From the NCBI GenBank assembly GCA_020847095.1, contig JADLCR010000015.1:1-36810 (forward strand): 36,810 nt of DNA, written 5' to 3'. Source of the stretch: Oligoflexia bacterium. GTDB taxonomy: Bacteria > Bdellovibrionota > Bdellovibrionia > JABDDW01. Both the position numbers and the translations under genes were made by a program. Below the pieces are notes generated by a model. The model was not told where the DNA came from. It worked only from the letters and a program-made list of their open reading frames with translations, and ran no database searches. The first letter of the stretch is position 1. Every line of letters starts with the position of its first letter. Below, piece by piece: positions 22,494-33,033 of the stretch.

Positions 22494-22529
22494 GCAGAGG
22501 GGAGGACAATTCCATAAGGAGGCACAGTT

Positions 22530-23471
22530 ATGTCCCAAGTGACAATGAAAGAAATGTTGGAGGCCGGAGTTCATTTTGGCCACCAAACCGCTCGGTGGAA
22601 TCCGAAGATGAAGCCGTATGTATTCGGCGCACGAAGTGGGATCTATATCATAGACCTACAAAAAACCGTCGGCCTGGCGCAAAAGGCCGCTGAGTTTGTT
22701 AAGACCATCGCAGCGAACGGCGGAAAAATGATTTTCGTGGGTACAAAAAAACAGGCCCGCGAGACGATCCAAGAAGCCGCTCAAAAATGTGGCCAATTTT
22801 TCATGACCACACGATGGCTCGGCGGAACACTTACAAACTTTGAAACCGTTCGTCAGGGCATTAATCGCCTTAAAAAATTAGAGCAAATGAAAGAAAAGGG
22901 CGAATACGACCTACTTCCTAAAAAAGAAGTCATTCAGCTTGAAAAAGAGAGAGAAAAACTCTTGGCAAGTTTTGAAGGCATCAAAGACATGAAAGAGGTT
23001 CCAGCAGCCCTGTTTGTTGTCGACCTGAAAAAAGAGCACATTGCAGTTGAAGAAGCGCGCCGTTTGGGAATTCCAGTTGTTGGTCTCGCGGATACAAACA
23101 GCGATCCCGATCTCATCGACTACCCAATTCCTTCTAACGACGACGCGATCCGAGCCATTAAACTGTTTTCTAACATGGTGGCCGAGTCTTACAACGAAGG
23201 CGCTGTGGTTTGGGAACAAAAGCTTCGCGCTATGACTGACAAACAAGCAGACGTGGCGAGAGAAGAAAAAGCTCGCGCCGCCGAACGTAAAGCGGCTGCC
23301 ACGCAAGCGGCACAAGCTGCCGGTGATGGCGGACCTGCTGTTGTTAAGCGTGCGAAGAAAAGAACCCTCGTTGCTGCCGGAACTGCTGACGACAAAGAGA
23401 TCGAAGCAGAAACCGAAGCCGAAGTTACTCCCGCTGCTTCAACCGAAGCACCTGAATCAACGGAGGAGTAA
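22530..23471 (+). CDS. rpsB: 30S ribosomal protein S2
   Basis: S2 is a small-subunit ribosomal protein. The 313 residues begin [20 protein letters not shown], typical of S2, followed by [15 protein letters not shown] and [16 protein letters not shown] (about 90-105). [31 protein letters not shown] lies around 155-185. E. coli S2 has 241 residues; here a 70-residue tail rich in Ala, Glu, Lys and Thr (about 240-313) is added, and it looks disordered. AAGGAGG seven bases before the ATG is a strong ribosome site. tsf follows after three bases. Confidence 0.97.
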   Translation: MSQVTMKEMLEAGVHFGHQTARWNPKMKPYVFGARSGIYIIDLQKTVGLAQKAAEFVKTIAANGGKMIFVGTKKQARETIQEAAQKCGQFFMTTRWLGGTLTNFETVRQGINRLKKLEQMKEKGEYDLLPKKEVIQLEKEREKLLASFEGIKDMKEVPAALFVVDLKKEHIAVEEARRLGIPVVGLADTNSDPDLIDYPIPSNDDAIRAIKLFSNMVAESYNEGAVVWEQKLRAMTDKQADVAREEKARAAERKAAATQAAQAAGDGGPAVVKRAKKRTLVAAGTADDKEIEAETEAEVTPAASTEAPESTEE

Positions 23472-23474
23472 GCC

Positions 23475-24854
<1,380 letters not shown>

Positions 24855-24855
<1 letters not shown>

Positions 24856-25409
24856 TGCAGGAAATGATCAAAGACATGCGCGGAAAAATGGACAAAGCCA
24901 TCAAGAACCTTGAAGGCGAATTGTCGAAGCTTCGAACAGGCCGAGCAAGCTCAGCCATGCTTGATGGCATTAAAGTTGATTATTACGGCACGCTTACCCA
25001 GCTATCACAAATTGCATCCATATCGGTTCCGGAGCCTAGAATGTTAGTGGTCCAGCCATGGGAAGTTCAGTTTCTAAAAGAAATTGAAACAGCGATTAAA
25101 AAGAGCGACCTGGGAATCAATCCCATGAATGACGGAAAGGTCATTCGGATGAAACTCCCTGACTTGACCGAAGAGCGCCGAAAAGATCTCACCAAAGTGG
25201 CAAAGAAAATCGCTGAAGAGGCTCACGTGGCTGTTCGAATGAGCCGTCGCGATGCCAACGACCGATTGAAAGAATTGCTGAAAAAGAAAGAAATCACCGA
25301 AGACGACAACAAAAGAACCATGGAGCAAATCCAAAAAATCACAGACGAGTTTGCAGCCAAGATTGATCAAATTTCAGCTTCAAAAGAAAAAGAAATCCTC
25401 ACCGTTTAA
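24855..25409 (+). CDS. frr: Ribosome recycling factor
   Basis: RRF splits post-termination ribosomes with EF-G. The length of 184 residues is the usual one. Family landmarks are LSKLRTGRASSAMLDGIKVDYYG (about 24-46), PWEVQFLKEIETAIKKSDLGINP (about 72-94) and LTEERRKDLTKVAKKIAEEAHVAVR (about 109-133). These give the long three-helix bundle and the small beta domain. GAGGAAGAA at the end of pyrH precedes the ATG. Confidence 0.97.
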
Positions 25410-25420
25410 GGGGATGATTT

Positions 25421-26131
25421 ATGGCCCCGGCGCATGTGGCAATTATTATGGACGGAAATGGGCGATGGGCCCAGAGCCGCAAGCGCCCCCGACTATTTGG
25501 GCACATCCGCGGCACTAAACGCGTTCGAGAAATAGTTCAGTACGCCGGCGAGTTGGGCATCAAATACCTCACCCTTTACGCCTTTAGCGAAGAAAATTGG
25601 GGTCGCCCCACGCAAGAAGTATCCGTACTCATGAAACTTCTAGAGAAGTATCTAGTACGTGAGCGCGCAACTCTTATGAAAAACAACGTTCGGCTGTTTT
25701 CGATAGGTGATCGTTCTAAATTGCCTGACGGTCCAAGACGAGCTCTCGAAAAAACCATGAGTTTGACTTCACACAACACCGGCCTTCAGTTGACCTTCGC
25801 ACTCAGCTACGGATCTCGCCAAGAAATTGTAAGAGCCATTAACAAATTAAGGGAGACCAAACAGGGAGTCATTTCGGAAGACGAATTGGCCCAAGCTCTG
25901 GACACTTCAGAAATGCCCGATCCGGATTTGATTATCAGAACTAGCGGCGAACATCGATTGAGCAACTTTTTGTTGTGGCAGGGCGCTTATAGCGAGTTTT
26001 ATGTTACCGAAACATTGTGGCCGGATTTTACTAAAGAAGAGCTAGATCTAGCGCTTAATAACTACTCACAACGTGAGCGGCGATTTGGATTGACGAGCCA
26101 ACAAGTCTCGTCAGAGGCTAATGTGCAATGA
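25421..26131 (+). CDS. uppS: Undecaprenyl diphosphate synthase
   Basis: UppS makes the C55 lipid carrier for cell-wall synthesis by cis-prenyl transfer. The 236-residue protein begins HVAIIMDGNGRWAQSR with the catalytic Asp at 11. It continues with GHIRGTKRVREIV (about 28-40), TLYAFSEENWGRP (about 53-65) and, near the C-terminus, PDPDLIIRTSGEHRLSNFLLWQ and the YSEFYVTETLWPDF box. All are classic for the family. The end overlaps cdsA by four bases. Confidence 0.96.
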   Translation: MAPAHVAIIMDGNGRWAQSRKRPRLFGHIRGTKRVREIVQYAGELGIKYLTLYAFSEENWGRPTQEVSVLMKLLEKYLVRERATLMKNNVRLFSIGDRSKLPDGPRRALEKTMSLTSHNTGLQLTFALSYGSRQEIVRAINKLRETKQGVISEDELAQALDTSEMPDPDLIIRTSGEHRLSNFLLWQGAYSEFYVTETLWPDFTKEELDLALNNYSQRERRFGLTSQQVSSEANVQ

Positions 26132-26943
26132 TTAAGACACGCGTTTTGAGTGCCATTATTGCCGTAATCATAGGAATTCTCTTAATTAACTTCGGCAACT
26201 TTGCCATGCTGGCCTTGGCGGCTTTTTTACTTTCATTTTTGGCGCTGAGAGAGTTCGGAAGACTCACTCTGCAGGGCGAGCGTTATAGAGACATCAGAAA
26301 ATATTTCTTGGCCCTTGGACTTGTGTGCTTCACCGTGAGCATTGTTTATCACAACTGGATTTTACACAGCTTCATCATGAGTACCCTTTTGGTTTTTGTT
26401 CTTTTTTTACTTCTGGCAAGAGACTCTCACTATTCTCTCGAAGAAGCCGTGAACAAAGCTGGACTTAGTGTCTTGGGAATCCTTTATGCGGGCGTTTGCC
26501 CGGTTTACCTTTGCTTGCTTGCTGGGCTTCAGCCCGCAAACAAGTGGCTCGTATTAACTCTCTTCATTGTCTTTACGGGCGACACGGTGGCATATCTTGT
26601 GGGCACTCGGTACGGGAAAACCAAACTCTTTCCGCGAATCTCTCCGAAGAAATCCGTTGAAGGCTCCATTGGTTCGTTGTTTGCCAGCGTATTAGTGGCC
26701 ATGATTTTTCGGCACTTTTGGCTCCCCGAGGTGGATCAGCTTATGATGCTCTTATTGAGCGTGGTCACTTCGGTCGTCGCTCAACTCGGCGATCTATCGG
26801 AATCTCTGATTAAGCGCGCCTTTCACGTCAAGGACTCCGGATCCATTATGCCAGGACACGGGGGACTCTTAGATCGCTTTGACGGCGTTTTGTTCGGCGC
26901 CCCAATTGTCTATGTGTTTGCAAAGTTCTTGGTGATGCCGTGA
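26128..26943 (+). CDS. cdsA: Phosphatidate cytidylyltransferase
   Basis: CdsA makes CDP-diacylglycerol, the precursor of all phospholipids. This 271-residue protein has about seven to eight membrane segments. It ends with the family signature SLIKRAFHVKDSGSIMPGHG followed by GLLDRFDGVLFGAP (about 228-262). It is translationally coupled with uppS in front and dxr behind, the usual bacterial order. Confidence 0.95.
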   Translation: MIKTRVLSAIIAVIIGILLINFGNFAMLALAAFLLSFLALREFGRLTLQGERYRDIRKYFLALGLVCFTVSIVYHNWILHSFIMSTLLVFVLFLLLARDSHYSLEEAVNKAGLSVLGILYAGVCPVYLCLLAGLQPANKWLVLTLFIVFTGDTVAYLVGTRYGKTKLFPRISPKKSVEGSIGSLFASVLVAMIFRHFWLPEVDQLMMLLLSVVTSVVAQLGDLSESLIKRAFHVKDSGSIMPGHGGLLDRFDGVLFGAPIVYVFAKFLVMP

Positions 26944-28043
26944 AGATTTCGATATTAGGCTGCACGGGAAGCATTGGAGAAAGCACTCTTGAAGTTGTTC
27001 GAAAATCCAAAGGCTTTATTAAAATCGCATCTCTTGCGGCCCATTCCAATGCCGAAAAACTATCCAGGCACGCCAGCGAGTTTGGTGTTTCAAAAACCGT
27101 ATTAACTTCACAAACGAAAAATCCCGAAGCCCTTGAAGAATTGGCCACTGATCCCGAAATTAAGACTGTGGTCATGGCGATCGTAGGATTTGCCGCTCTT
27201 AAACCGACCATCGCGGCCCTTAAAGCTGGAAAAACTGTGGCTCTTGCCAATAAAGAGGCCTTGGTCACTTGTGGTGAGCTCTTAACAGCACTTGCCGAAA
27301 AGCATGGCGGTAAAATTATTCCGGTAGACAGCGAGCACAATGCACTCTTTCAGGCCCTTCAGGGTCACTCAATAGAACAGGTCGACAAGCTCATTATTAC
27401 CGGCAGTGGCGGGCCTTTCAGAGGGAAAACTCGATCCGAACTTCAATCTGTAACAATTGCCCAAGCTCTCAATCACCCCAAATGGAAAATGGGCCCAAAG
27501 ATTACGATCGATTCGGCGACGCTGATGAATAAAGGCCTTGAATACATTGAAGCGCGCTGGGTTTTTGGCTTGCCCGACGACAAACTCAAAATTCTTATTC
27601 ACCCACAGAGCCTAGTTCACGGAATTGTTCAGTTTATTGATGGCAGCATGCTCGCGCATCTTTCACCGCCTGATATGAAGGCCGCCATTTCTTACGCCCT
27701 ATATTATCCACAACGACAGCCTGGCGCTGTTGAACCCTTGGACTTGGTTAAAGCTCAAAAACTTGAGTTTTTTGAAGTCGACTATGAGAACTTCCCATGC
27801 GTGAATTTGGCCCAAAAGGCGCTAAAAAAAGGGGGCGTCGCTCCCACGGTTTTGAATGCCGCCAATGAAACTGCAGTTCAAGCCTTTTTGGATGAGAAGA
27901 TTTCATTTCTTTCTATTTCAGACATGATTGAAAAGACCCTGGAAAGCGCACCACGTCAAAACCTTGATATCCAATCAATTTTTGCCGCCGACGCCTGGGC
28001 TCGACAGAAGTGCCAGGAAAACATCCTTTCCCTGAGACACTGA
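26940..28043 (+). CDS. dxr: 1-deoxy-D-xylulose 5-phosphate reductoisomerase
   Basis: Dxr carries out the first committed step of the MEP isoprenoid pathway, feeding UppS. The 367 residues start KISILGCTGSIGESTLEVV with the NADPH loop at 7-13. The metal/substrate stretch is IIPVDSEHNALFQAL (about 123-137), then ITGSGGPFRG (about 150-159), IDSATLMNKGLEYIEARWVF (about 181-200) and HPQSLVHGIVQFIDGS (about 213-228). GTG 26940 is the start, overlapping cdsA by four bases. The protein is slightly shorter than the E. coli form (398). Confidence 0.96.
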   Translation: MKISILGCTGSIGESTLEVVRKSKGFIKIASLAAHSNAEKLSRHASEFGVSKTVLTSQTKNPEALEELATDPEIKTVVMAIVGFAALKPTIAALKAGKTVALANKEALVTCGELLTALAEKHGGKIIPVDSEHNALFQALQGHSIEQVDKLIITGSGGPFRGKTRSELQSVTIAQALNHPKWKMGPKITIDSATLMNKGLEYIEARWVFGLPDDKLKILIHPQSLVHGIVQFIDGSMLAHLSPPDMKAAISYALYYPQRQPGAVEPLDLVKAQKLEFFEVDYENFPCVNLAQKALKKGGVAPTVLNAANETAVQAFLDEKISFLSISDMIEKTLESAPRQNLDIQSIFAADAWARQKCQENILSLRH

Positions 28044-28063
28044 TTCTAGTAAACTGTCCCTCT

Positions 28064-29713
28064 ATGGAATACATTATTGGATTCATTAACCAAAGTGCTT
28101 CTTTTATCGTTCCTTTCATCGTCCTTCTTGGCGTACTCATTTTCGTACATGAACTAGGACATTTTAGCGTCGCTAAATACTACGGTGTGCGCGTTGAAGT
28201 GTTTTCTCTAGGGTTTGGGCGAAAACTGTTTCAAAAGAAAGTGGGCGATACCACCTATTGCATTAGCGTGATTCCATTTGGTGGATACGTCAAAATGTTT
28301 GGCGACGAGTTGTCTGCCGAGATTAAACCCGAAGACCGTAAGTATGCTTTCAATCACAAGCCCGTTGGCCAGCGCATTGCCGTCGTCTTGGCAGGGCCTC
28401 TAATGAATGCCATTTTTGCTTTCTTTTTGTTTATCGCCATCGCGGGTATTGGTGAAGAAGTGCTCAAACCCCAATTAGGTGAGATTTATCAAGACAGCGT
28501 CGCCTATCAGTCGGGATTTCGATCGGGCGATTTGATTCTCAGTGTAAACGGAGAATCCATAGAGAAGTGGGAAACTTTTAAAAAGCGTGTCGAAGATTCG
28601 GCCGGAAAAAATATTTCAATCAAAGTTAATCGCGCCGGATCAGAGTTAGAGTTTTCACTCACTCCAAAAGAAATTAAAAATGCCAACATTTTGAGCACTC
28701 AAAGTCATGTGGGCGATGTTGAAGGCCTGACCACTTTAGTTCGCGCCTCTGCAATTGGCGTCGCCGGTCCGCTCACGGCAGCCTACCGTGCGGGCTTGCG
28801 AACTGGCGATCTCGTGCGAAAAGTGAATGGCGAGGAAATCACTCAGTGGCAAGACTTAGAGCAAAGAATTCTTAAGGCTCAAAAAGCAGGATACAATTCG
28901 ATTTTACTCGAAGTTGAACGCAAGGGTGACAAAGGCCTAACCCAAGTCACCATGGAGCTTAGTGAAAAGGATGTTCTTGGCGGTATTGAACCGGGCGAAC
29001 TTTACCTTTCAAACGTGATGCCCGAATCGGCAGCAGCGACGGCAGGAATCCTTGTGGGCGATCGCGTAGTATCGCTAAATGGAAAGCCCATCACTCGATG
29101 GGATCAAGTTGTCAACATGGTGCGCTCTTACAACCCCTCTATGGGACAAATGAAGTTAAGCATCAAGCGCGATGGCCATGAGCAAGAGTTTCAGCTAGCT
29201 CCGAAGCTTGTGAAGCAAACTGATCCCACGGGCCACGAAAAAGAGGCCTATGCTTTAGGTATCGTAACCGGCCTGATGTATGCACCGCCGGAAACTTTCG
29301 TCTATCGCGTTCGCTCCGTACCGGCCATGCTCTCTAAAGGATTTACGGATACTGTTCATTGGACAAAATTAACGGCATTAAGTTTTGTGAAATTAATTAA
29401 GAGAGAAGTTTCTGCCAAAAGCTTGGGCGGCCCACTCATGATCGGCAAGCTCGCAAGTGACACTTGGAAAATTGGAATTTCGCCGTTTCTAAAAATAATG
29501 GCCATTATTTCGATCAACCTGTTTATTTTGAATCTTTTGCCCGTTCCCGTTTTGGATGGCGGCCATCTGGTTTTCTTCTCCATTGAACTTCTAAGAGGGG
29601 CGCCCATTAGTTTTAGAAAGATGGAAATCATGCAACAAGTTGGGATTTTTCTTCTCTTGGGACTAATGGCATTTTCCATGTTCAATGACATTGTTCGGTT
29701 CTTTGCCTCTTGA
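28064..29713 (+). CDS. rseP: Site-2 protease RseP with three PDZ-like domains
   Basis: RseP cleaves anti-sigma factors and remnant signal peptides inside the membrane. I start at ATG 28064 (549 residues), which puts the first membrane helix and the zinc motif HELGH (29-33) where the family has them; the frame open from 28010 overlaps dxr. The second metal site is in PVPVLDGGHL (about 494-503). Three PDZ-like units can be read: about 130-200 (AYQSGFRSGDLILSVNGE), 213-305 (AAYRAGLRTGDLVRKVNGEE) and 305-375 (AATAGILVGDRVVSLNGKP). E. coli RseP has two and is 450 residues, so the extra unit explains the length. The ribosome site is weak. Confidence 0.93.
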   Translation: MEYIIGFINQSASFIVPFIVLLGVLIFVHELGHFSVAKYYGVRVEVFSLGFGRKLFQKKVGDTTYCISVIPFGGYVKMFGDELSAEIKPEDRKYAFNHKPVGQRIAVVLAGPLMNAIFAFFLFIAIAGIGEEVLKPQLGEIYQDSVAYQSGFRSGDLILSVNGESIEKWETFKKRVEDSAGKNISIKVNRAGSELEFSLTPKEIKNANILSTQSHVGDVEGLTTLVRASAIGVAGPLTAAYRAGLRTGDLVRKVNGEEITQWQDLEQRILKAQKAGYNSILLEVERKGDKGLTQVTMELSEKDVLGGIEPGELYLSNVMPESAAATAGILVGDRVVSLNGKPITRWDQVVNMVRSYNPSMGQMKLSIKRDGHEQEFQLAPKLVKQTDPTGHEKEAYALGIVTGLMYAPPETFVYRVRSVPAMLSKGFTDTVHWTKLTALSFVKLIKREVSAKSLGGPLMIGKLASDTWKIGISPFLKIMAIISINLFILNLLPVPVLDGGHLVFFSIELLRGAPISFRKMEIMQQVGIFLLLGLMAFSMFNDIVRFFAS

Positions 29714-30405
29714 GCTATCGCCTCTCACTTAGCACTTCAACTGACCGTGGTAGCGTAGCGCTTTTCAAAGGCGATACGCTTCTCCATGAGAAGTTTTGGG
29801 CCCGAGACCATCAAAGCAGCGAGCTTGTGACTCAACATATTCAACTATTGCTTAAAAAATTTAAATTGCACCCGCCAGATATCGAGTCCATCGTTGTTGA
29901 TCGCGGCCCAGGCAGCTTTACCGGTTCCCGGGTTGGAGTCACGGTGGCGAAGACTCTGGCCTATGCCATCAAAGCCGAGCTCTATTCCGTCACAAGCCTC
30001 GATTTAATTTCAGAGGGTTATTTCTCTCAAAAGCGACCTCCTTCGGGAAGATTGATTGCTATTTTGGATGCTCATAAATCACTTTATTATTTCTCCGTTG
30101 CTGAAGGCGCTAAAGGGAAATGGATTTGCATTGAATCCTCGCAAGTTGCCGCTCAAAAAAAAATTAGTGACTTTATTGAAGACCAAGTCACCGCGATTGC
30201 CGGACTTACTGACCCGGACCAAAGACGAGAATTTGAGCGTAAAAATTCCCTCTTCATCAAGAGAAAGGACCTGCATTTTCCATCGGCCAAGTATGCCTGG
30301 CCTTTAGTCCGAGCCGGCCGATGCGAGAAGACTTCCTGGAGTGACCTCGAGCCCCTGTATATCCGTGACCCCGATGTCCTGACGAAATTCTCTAACCTAG
30401 CGTAA
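29710..30405 (+). CDS. tsaB: tRNA t6A synthesis protein TsaB
   Basis: TsaB is the ASKHA-fold partner of TsaD in making threonylcarbamoyl-adenosine on tRNAs that read ANN codons. The 231-residue protein shows LSTSTDRGSVALFKGD (about 6-21) and the strongly conserved VVDRGPGSFTGSRVGVTVAKTLAYA (from about 62). The C-terminal half is variable, as usual. The start is TTG at 29710, overlapping the rseP stop by four bases; there is no better start nearby that keeps the first strand. Confidence 0.9.
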   Translation: MSYRLSLSTSTDRGSVALFKGDTLLHEKFWARDHQSSELVTQHIQLLLKKFKLHPPDIESIVVDRGPGSFTGSRVGVTVAKTLAYAIKAELYSVTSLDLISEGYFSQKRPPSGRLIAILDAHKSLYYFSVAEGAKGKWICIESSQVAAQKKISDFIEDQVTAIAGLTDPDQRREFERKNSLFIKRKDLHFPSAKYAWPLVRAGRCEKTSWSDLEPLYIRDPDVLTKFSNLA

Positions 30406-30447
30406 AGACATGTAACAAGCCTGCCGAAAAAGGGTTGGGAGAGTTTA

Positions 30448-31413
30448 ATGTCTCAGCCTGTGAAAAAACTAGATCTTCCCCGCTCTCAAAAGAAAATTTG
30501 GGCAATCGGCGGCGGTAAGGGCGGCATCGGTAAGAGCTTTATTATTTCAAGCTTTGCCCTCTCATTGGCCCGTTCTGGCAAAACAGTCACTGTCGTAGAC
30601 TTAGATTTGGGAAGCGCCAATCTTCACACCTGTTTGGGTGCTGAGATTCCAAAGAAAACGTTGGGAGACTTCTTCCATGGCCGTTGTACAAACTTATCTG
30701 AGCTGCTGACCCCAACATCAGTTCCTGGTCTTGCCTTTATCAGCGGCGCTAATGACGCACTTGGTGCTGCAAATATTACTGACGAGGCACAATCGCGTTT
30801 GCTTAAAGAACTGACGACCCTACCCGGCGAGTACCTTTTGATCGATCTAGGTGCCGGCACCCACCAATCAACCTTAGATTTTTTTCTGTTAGCAAATCGT
30901 CCCATCATTGGAGTTACTCCCGAACCCACATCTATAGAAAATGCGTACCGGTTCATTAAAGCCGCCTATTTTAGGTGGATCAAAAACTTAGAGGCTCAAT
31001 ATGGCCTCAAATCGGTTGTGGACGAAGCCATGGACCAAAAAAACAACATGGGTATCAAGACTCCAAATGACCTTATCAAGCACGTCATTTCTAAAAATCC
31101 CCAGCACGCTGACGCCCTTAAAAAAGAGGTCGAAAAGTTTAATTTGTTCTTAATTATGAATCAAATCCGCACCAAAAATGATGTGGACACGGGCTCAGCC
31201 ATCGCAAGTGTTTGCAAGAAATACTTTGGAATAGATGTTCAGTATGTTGGATACTTAGATTACGATAATGCCGTTTGGCAATCGGTAAGAAAACGACGAC
31301 CACTCTTGTTGGAGCACCCGTTTAGCAACTTGGTACAGTCATTCGCACACATGGTAAAGGTTTTAGATAGCGATGAAGGATCTACGAGAACAAACATATT
31401 ACGAGCTGCTTGA
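30448..31413 (+). CDS. MinD/ParA-superfamily ATPase (FlhG-like)
   Basis: This 321-residue P-loop ATPase has the deviant Walker A KGGIGKS (24-30), then VVDLDLGSANLHTCLG (about 50-65) and a Walker B-like LLIDLGAG (about 131). FlhG, MinD and ParA share this fold and work as ATP-dependent dimers in placement of flagella, division sites or DNA. No flagellar, min or parB gene is near, so the cargo is unknown. The gene overlaps the next one by 41 bases. That next product is a J-like/HTH fusion, and this tight pairing suggests they act together. GGGAGAG precedes the ATG. Confidence 0.82.
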   Translation: MSQPVKKLDLPRSQKKIWAIGGGKGGIGKSFIISSFALSLARSGKTVTVVDLDLGSANLHTCLGAEIPKKTLGDFFHGRCTNLSELLTPTSVPGLAFISGANDALGAANITDEAQSRLLKELTTLPGEYLLIDLGAGTHQSTLDFFLLANRPIIGVTPEPTSIENAYRFIKAAYFRWIKNLEAQYGLKSVVDEAMDQKNNMGIKTPNDLIKHVISKNPQHADALKKEVEKFNLFLIMNQIRTKNDVDTGSAIASVCKKYFGIDVQYVGYLDYDNAVWQSVRKRRPLLLEHPFSNLVQSFAHMVKVLDSDEGSTRTNILRAA

Positions 31414-32068
31414 TATTGAACCTTCTGCAACTCAAGAAGAAATTCTCAAGGCTTATAACAAAGCCCGAATTACTTATTCTTCAAACAGCCCAGCTCTTTA
31501 TTCTTTGATGAATAAGGAAGAGGCCCAAGAAATATTAAAACTCATTGATGAGGCTTACTCAGTTCTAAGCAATCACGCCCGCAGAAAGCAATACGATGAA
31601 AATGATCAGGTGGATATTCCCTTGCCATCGGGAACCGAAATGGCCGCACAGTCGTTTCCGTATGCCACTATCTCTACGCCGCAGACACCGCCAGTTTCTA
31701 TGCCCGCTATTCCTCCTTCAGTGACGACTCCTAAGCCGGTTGAGGCCGGGGTGACGGCCACTACAAGATTCGGGTCTTATAAAAAAGATGCCAGTTTTGA
31801 AAATGAAATTAAAAACGCCGAGCTGTTCGATGGCACTTTTTTACAAAAGATTCGACTTTATAAGAATGTGACACTCGATCAACTTTCTGATTCGACCAAG
31901 ATTTCCCGCTCCTACTTAGATGCCCTTGAAGGAAATGAATATGGAAGCTTACCAGCTCCGGTATTCGTGAGAGGCTTTCTTGTTCAATATGCAAAATGCC
32001 TTGGCCTTGATGAAAACCGCATCGCTCAATCTTATATGAAATTAATGAAAGAAAAGATAAAGCGATGA
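31373..32068 (+). CDS. Degenerate J-domain / RodZ-like HTH fusion protein
   Basis: This 231-residue protein has two recognisable parts. The N-terminal part (about 8-75, TYYELLDIEPSATQEEILKAY, then IDEAYSVLSNHARRKQYDE) matches DnaJ J-domains. The HPD tripeptide that stimulates DnaK is missing; the site reads YSSNSP. A Pro/Thr-rich linker (about 80-135) leads to a C-terminal helix-turn-helix (about 155-225, LYKNVTLDQLSDSTKISRSY, then PVFVRGFLVQYAKCLGLD), which resembles the HTH of RodZ. There is no membrane segment. It starts inside the ATPase gene, so the pair is coupled. DNA-binding or scaffold roles are both possible. Confidence 0.82.
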   Translation: MKDLREQTYYELLDIEPSATQEEILKAYNKARITYSSNSPALYSLMNKEEAQEILKLIDEAYSVLSNHARRKQYDENDQVDIPLPSGTEMAAQSFPYATISTPQTPPVSMPAIPPSVTTPKPVEAGVTATTRFGSYKKDASFENEIKNAELFDGTFLQKIRLYKNVTLDQLSDSTKISRSYLDALEGNEYGSLPAPVFVRGFLVQYAKCLGLDENRIAQSYMKLMKEKIKR

Positions 32069-33033
32069 CCACACCGGTGCGATTAAAGTTTCAGGCCGAA
32101 CCAAAAGATGCGGGCCTCAGACTTGATCAATGGTTGGCTAATCAACAAGGAATTGAATCACGAAATCAAATTGCAAGACTCATTGAAAGAGCACTTGTCA
32201 AAGTCAGTGGAGTCGCCACTCTTAAGGTTAAGGCTAGCTACCGGCTCAGAGGAGATGAGGTCGTCGAAGTTGAAATCCCTCCAGCTAATACTTCAGGAAT
32301 AACTCCAGAAGAGATCAGTTTAGAAATTTTGTATCAAGACAACGATTTGGCCGTTATTAACAAGCAGGCGGGACTTGTCACTCATCCGGCGAAAACTCAT
32401 CAGGGTGGAACTCTCGTCAATGCCCTTCTTTTCCACATCAAAGATTTAAGTGATATCGGCGGCGTTGAGCGTCCGGGACTTGTTCATCGTCTTGATAAAG
32501 ACACAAGCGGCACCATTGTGGTTGCCAAGACTAACAAAGCCCATCAAGGTCTTGCGCAAATGTTCAAGAAACATGAGATTCATCGTGTGTATTGGGCGAT
32601 TGTGGCCGGAATACCAAAAAAGAAAAATGGTACTATTGAGTCAAATCTGGCAAGACATCCGAAATTTAGGAAAGCCTTTTGCTCTCAGGAGCATGGGAAA
32701 AGGGCCGTCACTCATTTCGAAGTCATAAAGTCCTATAAAAACCAAGCCAGCCTTATCGAGGTGAGACTTGAGACGGGGCGTACACATCAAATTCGAGTTC
32801 ACCTGAGCGAGATGGGACATCCAGTTTTGGGAGATAAAATCTACGGCATAAAGCGACAATCTCAACTTCTAACAAATTCCAAAATTAAACAGATCACTCA
32901 AAATCTAAAGCGACACGCTCTTCATGCCGCGGAACTCGGATTTGAGCATCCACGAACCTTGGCACCATTAAAATTTAAAACTGATTGGCCTGATGACCTG
33001 AAAGAATTGTTACTGGCCCTTAATTCGTTATGA
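32065..33033 (+). CDS. rluD: RluA/RluD-family pseudouridine synthase
   Basis: The family turns uridine into pseudouridine in rRNA or tRNA; RluD modifies helix 69 of 23S rRNA. The 322-residue protein starts with an S4 RNA-binding domain (about 12-75, LRLDQWLANQQGIESRNQIA). The catalytic domain has INKQAGLVTHPAKTHQGGTLVNAL and HRLDKDTSG (141-149) with the catalytic Asp at 144. The end carries LETGRTHQIRVHLSEMGHPVLGD. Size and S4 domain favour RluD over RluA or RluC, but the exact target is not proven. It overlaps both neighbours by four bases. Confidence 0.87.
   Translation: MTTPVRLKFQAEPKDAGLRLDQWLANQQGIESRNQIARLIERALVKVSGVATLKVKASYRLRGDEVVEVEIPPANTSGITPEEISLEILYQDNDLAVINKQAGLVTHPAKTHQGGTLVNALLFHIKDLSDIGGVERPGLVHRLDKDTSGTIVVAKTNKAHQGLAQMFKKHEIHRVYWAIVAGIPKKKNGTIESNLARHPKFRKAFCSQEHGKRAVTHFEVIKSYKNQASLIEVRLETGRTHQIRVHLSEMGHPVLGDKIYGIKRQSQLLTNSKIKQITQNLKRHALHAAELGFEHPRTLAPLKFKTDWPDDLKELLLALNSL

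Noticed and set aside
28010-28063. Upstream start of rseP
   Set aside because: It overlaps dxr; ATG 28064 gives the standard first membrane helix.
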